From Ectocarpus siliculosus (lineage: Eukaryota > Sar > Phaeophyceae > Ectocarpales > Ectocarpaceae), in assembly GCA_000310025.1 (NCBI GenBank), contig FN649740.1, positions 1,562,787-1,626,786 of the forward strand: DNA of 64,000 nucleotides, in the 5' to 3' direction. The notes beneath the pieces were generated by a model. It saw only the letters and a program-made list of their open reading frames with translations. It ran no database searches and was not told the DNA's origin. Below are positions 49,216 through 58,500 of this stretch, in pieces. Within the stretch, counting starts at the first letter, position 1, and each line of letters opens with the position of its first letter. The translations under genes were made by a program, and so were the position numbers.

Positions 49216-49287
49216 AGAAATCCCAAGGCCGTGAGACCCCCGAAGATTCCCTCAGGAAGGGTGGTGAGCTGGTTGGAATACAGGGAC
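49216..49287 (-). CDS. LRR exon B2 (24 residues)
   Basis: 72 nt. Encodes SLYSNQLTTLPEGIFGGL then TALGFL. Open, with standard borders. It lies about 230 bp from the gypsy junction. Confidence 0.88.
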
Positions 49288-49519
49288 CTTTGGTTGTAGA
49301 GGGAAGGCCACGAGCGGAGCAGAGAACACATGTGAGAGAGGAATCAGTCCTTGCTGCCGCCCATGGTAATCTACGAGGCGCGGCCAGCCCACCAACATGC
49401 ACCGACGACGTTCTGTGGTGCTAGCAAAGTCGTGGACTCTACGCCGCCGTGTGGTTATCTGGGTACAATCTTACCATCACACACGTAACCCGTTCCAGGG
49501 TTGCAATGCGTACAACACG

Positions 49520-50284
49520 GAATCACAATATGGTTGCGCCGCTCTGCTCGATTCAGGATCACCGGCCACGTTCATCAACAGCAACGCTGTCGGTACCCTC
49601 AAAGCCATGGGAGCCATCTCAGAGGCTTGCATCTCGCACGGCAACGCACATTCTTGGGGAGGTTTTGGTAAATCCGAATCTCTTCAAACGTCTGATACAG
49701 TCCGTCTGAGTGTGCAATTTTTCCACGGTGATACGCCTTCGGTTTCTCTTGCCGTTGGGGCGCACATCGTCCCTGCAAACACCATGCAGTTTCCCATCCT
49801 ATTGGGACGCGATAGTTTCATGCGATGTAACGCTCGCACGTACCATATGTTGCCTCCGAGGCCACTGGACAATCGCGTTTTTGGTGAATATACGCTTGCC
49901 CACCAGGATGATTCTGGTGCGGTCGCGTATGTGCCCGATTTCACAGACCCCGCGGACCAATTCCAGCTCCGTCATGCATGGCCAACGGGTACCTCATTGT
50001 CAGACGACCACCAAATGATCGAAGTCAACTTGGTGCGTTCCAACGGTACACCGACTCTGACCGGTCAATATCTTGTCGACATGTTGCCTGATGTTTCGTC
50101 GAACGAAGAAATCTTTGTCTCCTACGGACGTCAGTTTGTGCCGCTCGCGGGTGCTGCAGAACTTGAGCCTGGAGACTTGCTCGGTACTGCTGCCGCCCCA
50201 CTGATGCGCGTCCCGGTAGAGCATTTAGAACAACAGTTTAGTGACGAAGCTGATACTTCATGTTCGGTGCCTGGACCTATTTAG
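49520..50284 (+). pseudogene. Gypsy aspartic protease region
   Basis: The frame carries CAALLDSGSPATFINSNAVG with the D-S-G active-site triad and a later ILLGRDSF motif, the usual layout of retroelement proteases. It ends at a TAG (50282-50284), and the same frame reopens directly into the RT-proximal segment, so this is a single nonsense codon or a readthrough site. Confidence 0.8.
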
Positions 50285-51780
50285 GGTTCTACCGAGGATA
50301 ACGCGGACAGGACCATCGATCCGCAGGTGCGTTGCCACGATCCCTTCGTGCACAACCTACGATCCACCGATCCTCCTGTGCCGGACCCAGGGAAATCATC
50401 CCCTGCGGTCCCTGCCCCCGCTCACACTTCGCCCTCGCCGCCGCCACAGCATGTGACGGAGCGGTTGAGCGTTGATCAGAGAGTTAGCTTTGAGCCATTG
50501 TGGAATCGCTTGCCGCCTCACCTGAAGTTGGTTAAGTTTGATTTACACGGTCCTGGTTGGTCACCAGAGGTCATCACAGAACTTGGTGATCTTTTGCATG
50601 ATTTCCAAGACGTGTTTTCCACATCCTCGACGGATTTGGGGTCCTGTTCCCTATTGCCGTTTGAGATCAAAGTACCTGCGGATTGTCCCCCTGTGACGTC
50701 CAAACCGTACCGTATGAATCTTTTGGTTGCAAAGCAAGTCGATGCCATTTTGGACCAGCATCTAGCTGCTGGCCTAATTCAGCACTCGACCTCTCCTTAA
50801 TTTCAGCCCCATTGTGGTTATACCAAAGAAGTCTGGTGGAATACCCATCACGGTTAACTACAGAAAGTTGAACCATATCAGCAGCTTTGGTCAACCTCCC
50901 ATTCCCCGAGTCGACGAGATTCTAACGAAACTCAATAAAGGTTCGATTTTCTCGCTATTCGATTTTACGGGTCCCTTCCACCAGATCACTGTCCACAAGG
51001 ACACTATCCCCCTTACGGCCTTTGCGACCCCCACTCGTTTGTTCGAATGGCTACGCATGCCGATGGGTGCTAGCCAATCCGCAGGCCACTTTGTAAAAGT
51101 GATCAACGAAGTAATCAAAGGACTCGATGGAGTCGAGGCATACCTCGATGACGTCGTTGTTTTTGACGAAGGCCCGCAGCAGCGTGTCCGTAATATGCGC
51201 ACGCTCTTCGAACGGTTGAGGAAGTACGACCTCAAACTTTCTGCCTCGAAAGCCACCATCGGTACCACCAAGGCTGACTTCTTGGGGCACACCATATCTT
51301 CGAAAGGTGTCCTCCCCAACGCCCGTAAAGTAGCCGCCCTGGCAGGTATGCCCATGCCTACGACCGTCAAGCAACTCAGGTCACTCATGGGTGGTCTGAG
51401 CTACTACCGACGTTTCCTCAGAGACATGGCCAAGCGTGTGAAGTCCATTACGCACTTGCTCAAAAAAGGTGTTCCCTTCGCTTTCACAAGCGACATGGAA
51501 ACAACTGTTCGCAGCCTACTGGCTGAGCTCGCGAAACCGCCCATTTTAGTGTTTCCTGATTGGGACGCTATCGCGGACGGTACACGCCCTTTACGTCTTT
51601 GCTGTGACGCCAGCTCCGACGGTCTCGGCGCCGCGCTGTAGCAAGAGCAGAAAGACGGCTCGGTACGGCCGATCGTTTTCATCAGCAGAGCCACGCTCGA
51701 CGCTGAACGCAACCGGGCCGCTCTCGATCTCGAAGCAGGTGCCGTTGTATGGGCGATCAAGCGTCTCCGACCCTCGTGGC
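50285..51780 (+). pseudogene. Gypsy reverse transcriptase and start of RNase H
   Basis: Begins with a Pro-rich spacer and LPFEIKVPADCPPVTSKPYR, the N-side of RT. A 1-nt gain near 50799 shifts into VIPKKSGGIPITVNYRKLNH, RVDEILTKLNKGSIFSLFDF, MGASQSAGHF, AYLDDVVVF (catalytic YxDD) and FLGHTISSKG. Then comes TLLCCDASSDGLGAAL-type RNase H sequence interrupted by TAG at 51639-51641 where an acidic residue is usual, continuing through IVFISRATLDAERNRAALDL. Confidence 0.87.
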
Positions 51781-52398
51781 ACACACTTCCGCATCTATTC
51801 CGACAATAAGGCGCTGGAAAGTTTGTCGAAAATCAGCGAGCACAACCCACGCGTCCAACGCTGGATTGAGTTCCTTGAAGCATACAGCTGCACGTTGGAG
51901 TACCGACGAGGTGCCTCCAACGGAAATGCTGACATGCTGTCTCGTCTGCCGATTGAGCCTGCTGCCGTCGACATCAATGGTAACAGTAGTTTGACGTCCT
52001 CAGAAGACGTTGGTGTGTATCTGATCCGAGCGACAGGTCACACATCACCCGGACAAACCACGCCTGGCGTTGGTTTGGGTGGGCTGGCGCCCCCGAGCGA
52101 GAACGCCGCTTTGGGTGGGCTACCCCTCACTTCCGATGATTTTGCGGATTTTCGCAGCAAACACGGGCCTCCAATGAGGATTGACGACCTTGATGCTCCT
52201 GCAGGAGAATTCGTCGCTCGTGTTTTTCCGTACGTCAATGCGCGAGGACCTTTGCGACACCCTGCGGACGATCGTGCATTGTCTTGCACCGAACACTCCG
52301 TATTTGCTGTGCCTGAGGTTATTTCCGTTGCAACCCAGAAAAAACAGGGCGCTCTGCCGGCACTCCGGTCTGAGCTTCTCCGGTTGTGTCTCCGATGA
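51781..52398 (+). pseudogene. Gypsy RNase H tail and spacer to integrase
   Basis: Reads GTHFRIYSDNKALESLSKIS and LEYRRGASNGNADMLSRLP, the RNase H C-terminal signature with its SDNKAL and NADxLSR motifs. It then runs through a low-homology spacer to a TGA. The start is a shift of frame from the preceding segment. Confidence 0.82.
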
Positions 52399-52573
52399 GA
52401 CCATTGTATAGGGACACCGCCACGGTGTACGGACCGTCTGCGCGACCCCACACGGATACAGCTGCATTTGCGCTCCCTATCCACGACACACAGACCGCCG
52501 ACGGTAACTCTCGGTTGCCCCCTGTCGTGTCTCCGCGACAGCAACTGTCGACGCCGGCTCCCATTCTGATCGT

Positions 52574-54630
52574 TTGGATGCCGCCGACTCATTGCCGCCG
52601 CCTTCGACCTCTCGATTGCAACCGCATCGTATTGATCCGTCGGAACTGATCTCTACTCGTACGCGTCGCAGAACCGCGGCTGCTGCGGGTCAGCGTCAAC
52701 CCGATGTAAACTACGGTTTCGGTCCTGATTTGTCGATCCCCCCACACGCTCCGCGTGCAGCTGCCGCTGCAGGCGCTTCTCGTCGTCAAACACGAGTGAC
52801 ACCAGCTGACACCACGTCTGAGCCTGCTGTCGAACCTGCCCCAACGGTGCCCATAGCGCCGCCGGAGACGGTTACCGACGCCCCTACGGGTCCTCTGTTG
52901 GGTTTGTCACAAACGGCTGCTGCAGCTGGTAAGGCAACGCCCGCAGTGGATTCCATGGTCCTCAATCCTGCAGAGTTAGAATTCCGTGAGTCCGTCGAAC
53001 GCTACACGCGTGCTGATTGGGCGCGGGAACAGCAGAAAGAGCCGGTGTGTGAAGCCACCATCCGCTACATTCTCCTCAAACGCCCTCAGAGTCTACCTGT
53101 CGGTTTCTTTGCCAGAGTGTCATATCACTCCAGGCATAGACCATCGTTGGAGGACATTCGAGAGCTTGCAGATAAAGGACGCCTCGTCACTGACGATGGC
53201 CTTTGCCTCTTGGTACGAAAGAATACCAAGCCCCCGGTCTCTTCTGACCGTCCCGGAGGACGAGCTGCACGTCTGTTGAATGACGAACCCACTCGTATTT
53301 ACGTGCCCATGTTAATGCGACCTTGGGTCATGCAAGCTTGTCATGCCAACGCCCTCTGCCTTGGTACCGCTCGCACGCTTAGCTTGCTTGAGAGGTTTTA
53401 CTGGTGGATTGGGATGAGTATCAGTACTCGTTGGTGGATTCGGCGATGTTTGAAATGTCAGGCCCGCAAAACTGCGCGCCAGACTATTCGCTGGCCGATT
53501 CTCACGATCCCTCTGCCTTCGGCACCAGGGGTCGCGATTAGCGTCGACTATTTTGGTCCGCTTCCCACAACTCCGCGAGGTTTCTCGTATAATTTGCTAT
53601 TCGATGACCGTTTCAGTCGGAGAGCCAGTACGTACGCAGTGACTGACGCCGAGTTCACAGCTGAAGGTACAGCTGACGTCCTTGTCAATAAATACATGCC
53701 TGTTTGGGGATGCCCCCTCAGCATTCATTCTGACAATGGATTGCAGTTTTGCTCCAAACTGTCGGTTGCCATCCTAAAATTGCTACGCGTCCGAAAAATT
53801 ACGACGAGCGCGTACCACCCTAGCGGCAACGGAGGGGTTGAGCGCGTGAACCACACCATGGCCCAGATGCTGGCAATGGTTGTGAACGAACGACAAGATG
53901 ATTGGGACATTCATCTCCCTCATGTTGAATTCGCGTACAACAACTCCGTTAGCGCTGCCACAGGATTGGCGCCCAATGAGGTGCATATGGCGCGCCTTCC
54001 CAGGTTTCCACTGACCGTTTTTGACAACATTTACGCTCGTGGTCACCAGTCGCTTGCCCGCGATCAGCTCGAGTATTGCAACCTTGCCGCCGATCGGCAA
54101 CGGCGCTCCTACGAGCTAGTGCGTGAACAACACGCACTCACAGTTTCCCGTACGGAAAAACGGAACTCGAAACTGTCTGATGCCTTACATAAACTACCCG
54201 TTTACGCTACCGGTGGTTGGGTGTGGGTCTACAACCATTTGGCTACCATCCGCCAAGGTGCCAAACTCACTTCCAAAGCCCGCGCAGACGCTGACTCCCA
54301 GGTACTCAAGAAGAAGCTGTCCTTGAATTGGACAGGTCCTTTTAAAATCCTCGCAGTCGGTCCTCCCGATGGCAGCCCGGTGGCTGACAAGCTCCTGTAC
54401 TTGGATCTTCCTTCCGATATGCCCGGAGTGGATGCCAAGCACCGAGTTTCTGTCGCTCGTTGCAAACCGTGTGCGAACCCACACGATAATGACGACATGC
54501 CCCGGTTCTTGCGTGCAGGCCTCACGCAGTATGTTCTCAACAACTACACGACAAAGTCTCCGCCGTACCATGTTACCGCGGACGATGTTTCGGCGCCTGT
54601 CCGCAGGCTCGAGGTTAATAAATCACGGGA
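52574..54630 (+). CDS. Gypsy integrase
   Basis: Long open stretch with an Ala/Pro-rich lead. A zinc-binding region follows, with C-L-K-C intact but CLG where HLG is expected (MQACHANALCLGTARTLSLL). The DDE core is complete: ISVDYFGPLP, IHSDNGLQFCSKL and HPSGNGGVERVNHTM. A C-terminal GPF(K)ILAVG-type beta-barrel region follows. There is no methionine at the first open codon; as part of a polyprotein none is needed. The open frame continues to 54982, but after about 54628 the protein-like signal moves to another frame. Confidence 0.88.
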
Positions 54631-55047
54631 CACCAGTCGGTTCGAGGACGTGGCGGCGTCATCGCAGTCATGTACGAGACCCACTGGAAAGGTCTTATGC
54701 GCCCCTCGTGGGAACGAGAAACGGACCTCCAACACTCCCGAAAACAGATTCTTCTGTATTGGGCTGGTACGCCCGACCATCATCGGCAGACTATCCGTCT
54801 GTATCGTCGCATACGCATTGGCGCAGCGGAACGTGAACTGTCTCGCATCAAAGGCGAGCGGTCCTCGTCGCCTGGGTACGAATATGTTCCCCGCGATGTT
54901 TGGGCCCGCCGTTTTCGCAACACCGTGCTGCCTGTTGGCGCACACTTCTGGTATAAGGCTCAAGCCGCTCTATGGTGGCTAGGGAAAATCTCCGGACACA
55001 CTCCAACTACAAATGTCTTCTTCGTTCGCTTCCTGGATGACCCTTGA
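54631..55047 (+). pseudogene. Gypsy polyprotein C-terminal segment, shifted frame
   Basis: From about 54631 the plausible frame reads MYETHWKGLMRPSWERETDL, YWAGTPDHHRQTIRLYRRIR and VLPVGAHFWYKAQAALWWLG, then KISGHTPTTNVFFVRFLDDP and a stop. A lost A in the AATAAATC run explains the jump. A Tudor/chromo-like small domain is possible; not certain. Confidence 0.6.
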
Positions 55048-55296
55048 CCTGTCAAGATCACCCTCTCCCCTTTGCGCTACACAACAGCTTTGGGAGCTGT
55101 TTGTGGTTCTTGGTGCCTTCAGCTGCACCGAAGTAGTCCCTTCAGGCGAGGTATCTTGCGCAATGTAGACGAATCGCGTGGTGCGGATAGTATTGCCCCT
55201 GGCTAAAGTACTGTTGCCCTTGCTCTTGTTTTATGTGTATGCATATGTATGTGTATATGTTTGTGTGTTATATGTTTGTGTTTATGTATGTTTGTC

Positions 55297-55560
55297 TGTA
55301 TGTTTCTAGCTCGCCCTCCCGATCTATTTTCTAGACTGGCTATTGCTTCTGTATGTTTCCCTCTCGATCTATTTTTTGAGACTGGCTATTGCTTCTGTAT
55401 GTTTCTAGCTCGCCCTCTCGATCTATTTTTGAGATTGGCTATTGCTTCTGTATGTTTCTAGCTCGCTCTCTCGAATATTTTGAGACTGGTTATAGCTCCT
55501 TTATGCTTTCCGCTCGCCCTCTCAATCTCTTTGAGGCTGGCTCTTGCTTTTGTGTTGCGT
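55297..55560 (+). repeat. Minisatellite in gypsy 3' region, about 60-bp units
   Basis: Four to five imperfect copies of a unit containing GACTGGCTATTGCTTCTGTA and TAGCTCGCCCTC(T/C)CGATC. Located after the last coding segment, as seen in many LTR-element 3' untranslated regions. Confidence 0.8.
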
Positions 55561-56408
55561 ACTTTCTCGCCCCATTTGTCACTTCTTGGTCGGTTGTAGA
55601 AAGTTTTCGCTCCCCTTTCCCCATTTTTTAATGCGACCTAGGTTCGTCATTAGTTGCGGTGACACCCATCGTTTAACTCCCCCCCCTATGGTTTGCTTTG
55701 CATATTTTATGGTCTAACGTTCCGCCAGTTCTTCTATTGCATGCCACGGCCAACGTGTTCCATCTTGATACTTGCTTCAGCATTTTTTCTTCATGCAATT
55801 GGCCTTGACGTCCCATTAGGATTGTTTTCTTCGCCCCACCCCGACCGCAAGCACGTTGTATCGTGACATGCGAACGTTTGTTTTGGCGTTGGTTCCTGTC
55901 CTTTTCTTTGGCCGTTGTTTACGTTCCCCGGAAACCCCCTTTTTCCATGCTTTTCTCGATTTTGGTCGACCCTTAACGGTTTTCCATGTCGTTTTAGCTT
56001 TTTCAGGCTCGGTTTTCGTTTCTTATTATTTATGTTTGCATTTCGGAACTCGATCGCATCGTAGCCCCCCTTCCCGTAAGGTTTTGGCTTACTTGATGGC
56101 GTAGTCGATCTGTTCATTCGTGCGAGATCGTTTGTGATTTTCCCTTCACGATTTCGTTACTTCGGATGTTTTGGTTATTTTTCGCACCCATGTGCCTTTT
56201 TCCGATTTTATCCGCCGAGTTTGCCGCCCCCGGCTTCTTTGTTTTCTTCTTTCTTGGTTCCGCTTCTTTGGTTTGGCTAACGGAGAGGTGCGGGTGAGGG
56301 TTTTGAGTTGTCGTATCTTCGATCCATCCCGCAATCCTCTTGATTGACTAGAGTCCCTCCGAGGTTTGCTTCTGTATCTGCATCTACGTCCACTCAGGGT
56401 GGGCTATT
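55561..56408 (+). other. Gypsy 3' untranslated region to putative polypurine tract
   Basis: Pyrimidine-rich sequence without coding signal. It ends CAGGGTGGGCTAT directly before TGTTATGG; the purine-rich CAGGGTGGG is a candidate second-strand primer. Confidence 0.45.
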
Positions 56409-56719
56409 GTTATGGTATTTGGAGGTAGACATGTGATCGTGGTTGATCATGGTTATTTGGCGCCGTCGGATGATAAGACGTGATGTCATGCTAGATCAGG
56501 GCTTTATGCCGCGACATGTGCCCTTTTCTTCAGTGTGTGCGTACAGACGATCCCTGATCGTGTGTGCGTGGGATATTGTGAGTTGGCTTGGAAAGCGTTA
56601 ATCAAGAGAAAGAGAACAACAACGGAAAACAACAACAACCTGCTACTGTGGTCGGACAAGAGAGTTCCACACAGCTCAAAGGTGATTGGTTCTGAAGGAA
56701 GGGGTCAAATACCATTACA
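56409..56719 (+). mobile_element. Putative gypsy 3' LTR
   Basis: Begins TGTTATGGTATTTGGA and ends ACCATTACA, so it has TG...CA ends over 311 bp. The right boundary is fixed by the inverted copy at 58273, where similarity also stops at the complement of TTACA. No 5' LTR exists to confirm. Confidence 0.6.
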
Positions 56720-56998
56720 AAGAACCCCATTTATCGTAGGTGGATGCCTGCTCCAAATAAGAACTCGGCAAATAAGAATATGTGCTCGGTTTGGGGCAAC
56801 CAATAAGCGTCGAGCCTCACGCAAAATGAGCGGTTCTTAAGTGGTGGCGCGTTCTGTAGTGCACATTTTCTCCCGACTTCGACATTTTCCACAAGAGGAA
56901 AATCGAAGTCACCTCCTGGCCCGATCCTCAATAATCTGTTGAGATCTCCATGAACTACCCTGCCTGGTCCCAATATCCCGCGCAGAGGGTAGAGTGTG

Positions 56999-57322
56999 TG
57001 GGTGGAAAGTGTTGTGAAGGATCCGTTTACCAAGGTACCTGCCAGGGGTTTTTTCCGTAATCTGTACAAATTCACACAGCAGACGCTCGCGGGCACAGGA
57101 TATTTGCAGTGGAATTGCTTGGCGTTTGCACTCGATGTCAGTTCCTTCGCCCTATATTGTTTTGCGTTTCACCGACGCCATAAGGACACAGACTACCCTC
57201 CTTACAAGGAGACCCCAAAGGTCGTGGAAGCTTTCACCCACTACTGGGGGCTGGCAGCTTTCTCTCTTGAGACTTGGCAAGGAGAAAAAGGTCTCGGAGT
57301 GCTTGCCACCACCGGTCAGTGA
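56999..57322 (+). CDS. Unrecognised ORF between LTR copies
   Basis: 107 residues from an in-frame GTG at 56999 (no ATG at the start), with VPARGFFRNLYKFTQQTLAG and CLAFALDVSSFALYCFAFHR. No family recognised. Probably chance or a decayed element part; it lies between the two opposed LTR copies. Confidence 0.2.
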   Translation, partial: WVESVVKDPFTKVPARGFFRNLYKFTQQTLAGTGYLQWNCLAFALDVSSFALYCFAFHRRHKDTDYPPYKETPKVVEAFTHYWGLAAFSLETWQGEKGLGVLATTGQ

Positions 57323-58272
57323 GGGCCGCCGGGAATAGTCCGACGACTGAAGATTTCCTATTCCCTGTCTCAGAATCGAACCTCGAGCGGGGTGTTTCTT
57401 CATGTTCCAACCACTAACAAGGTACCGCTCAGATTTTGCTATGCTCACGTATGTGCACCACCAGTCGCTTCGTCATCTCTACACCCTGTCCTGCCCATTC
57501 GTTATTAAGTGCTTCCGGAGAGGCGTCATCTCTAGACTGCACCTGTCATGCCCGTTTCTAGGAAGTATGTCCGGAGAAGCTCCAAGAAAAAATCTAGGTC
57601 TACAAAGCGTAGTAGGTGGAGATGGAGTAGTCAGTGTACACAACAAGTAGTCTACCGTATCAAAATGCTACAGGCAGGCTTGGAAGCGGTGCTACTGTAG
57701 TAGCGGTACTAATATTTCTTTCCATGCGCACCGTATGACAAAAGTACTGCACGCTGTACGCATACCGCGCCGGGGGAGAAGAATTCGGACCGCCGCTAGA
57801 GCCCCCGGAGGCCTACCGGAGGCCACCGGACGTACAGGCTGGCCCTCCCCGTCGCCGTCACTCTTGGTCATGCGGTGTTCTTCCTGAAATTCCGGAGATT
57901 AGTTTCACCCATCCAACGAACCGACTTTCTTGCGGTTGGAAACCCATGTTGTGAAGAATTTTATTTTTTGTTGAGTTGGTTGACTTTGGATATTTTTCTG
58001 TTTTACGTGTTGTTGAAGGTTTTCGACGAACGCATGTATGTGTGTGGTGCGCGGTGCCCCAGTTGTCCTGGACAGACCACCGCTCTCCACACATTTCGGT
58101 AAATTGTATGGATTCATCAGCTCGCGGGTCACCCAGGAGGAAGGAGACACGCAGGGATGTTTTTCTCCGCTGTCTTCTTCTGCGTAGATGGCTTAATTCT
58201 TCGCGAAAAAAGGATTCGGCCGTTTCCTTATTCCTCGTCGACCGGGAAGAGCAGTTTGCTGCGTTCGCATGC

Positions 58273-58500
58273 TGTAACGGTACTTGACCCCTTCCTTCAG
58301 AATCAATCACCTTTGAGCTGTGTGGAACTCTCTTGTCCAACCACAGTAGTAGCAGGTTGTTGTTGCTTTCCGTTGTTCTCTTTCTCTTGATTAACGCTTT
58401 CCAAGCCAACTCACAATATCCCACACACCCACGATCAGGGATCGTCTGCACGCACACTGAACAAAAGGGCACATGCCTCGGCATAAAGCCCTGATCTAGC
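58273..58500 (-). mobile_element. Inverted partial copy of the gypsy LTR
   Basis: The complement of 58273-58500 matches 56490-56719 at more than 90% by eye (CTAGATCAGGGCTTTATGCC; GGATATTGTGAGTTGGCTTG; GTGATTGATTCTGAAGGAAG). The first ~80 bp of the LTR are absent. With the copy at 56409 it forms an inverted repeat with a ~1.55 kb spacer. Confidence 0.75.

Larger units (their letters stand above)
36392..49287 (-). pseudogene. LRR - transmembrane - helical domain - TKL kinase receptor, disrupted
   Basis: Exons in order: LRR 49287-49216, 48423-48352, 47481-47410; Cys-ending 45676-45630; linkers 44259-44164, 44002-43916 and a broken one 43261-43173; TM/helical 41858-40886; helical 40155-39964; amphipathic 39570-39481; kinase N-lobe 39182-39001; 38725-38393; activation loop 37984-37865; C-lobe 36679-36392. 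Phases fit at every junction except at the lesions. The layout predicts a cell-surface receptor with LRR ectodomain and cytoplasmic kinase. Lesions: a 1-nt deletion in the TM exon (973 nt, frame needs 974), a 1-nt deletion in the 38725-38393 exon, and TAG in place of Trp at 36617-36619. No signal-peptide exon is seen; the gypsy element begins just beyond the outermost LRR unit. Alternatives are assembly error or a functional allele elsewhere. Confidence 0.82.
47340..49520 (-). repeat. Tandem array B of LRR-exon units
   Basis: Three units spaced 942 and 864 bp, collinear with those of array A. The leftmost unit is partly replaced by unrelated DNA at about 47640-48290, which holds a 21-bp tandem of CACCAAATTAGTGTTGCACC near 47912. 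The rightmost unit runs to about 49520 and is cut there by the gypsy element. Confidence 0.83.
49520..56719 (+). mobile_element. 5'-truncated Ty3/gypsy LTR retrotransposon
   Basis: Domain order protease, RT, RNase H, integrase on the plus strand identifies a Ty3/gypsy element. The left end starts straight in the protease region at the edge of the LRR array, with no 5' LTR, primer site or gag. Frame breaks: TAG 50282-50284, a 1-nt gain near 50799, TAG 51639-51641, a shift near 51775, a stop at 52396-52398 and a shift near 54628. The 3' untranslated part carries a minisatellite and ends at a putative 3' LTR (56409-56719). It lies opposite to the receptor gene and separates the LRR array from any upstream ectodomain exons. 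Confidence 0.88.

Noticed and set aside
54640..54982. C-terminal ~110 residues of the long integrase frame
   Set aside because: After about 54628 the protein-like signal is in another frame; the remainder is open by chance after a 1-nt loss.
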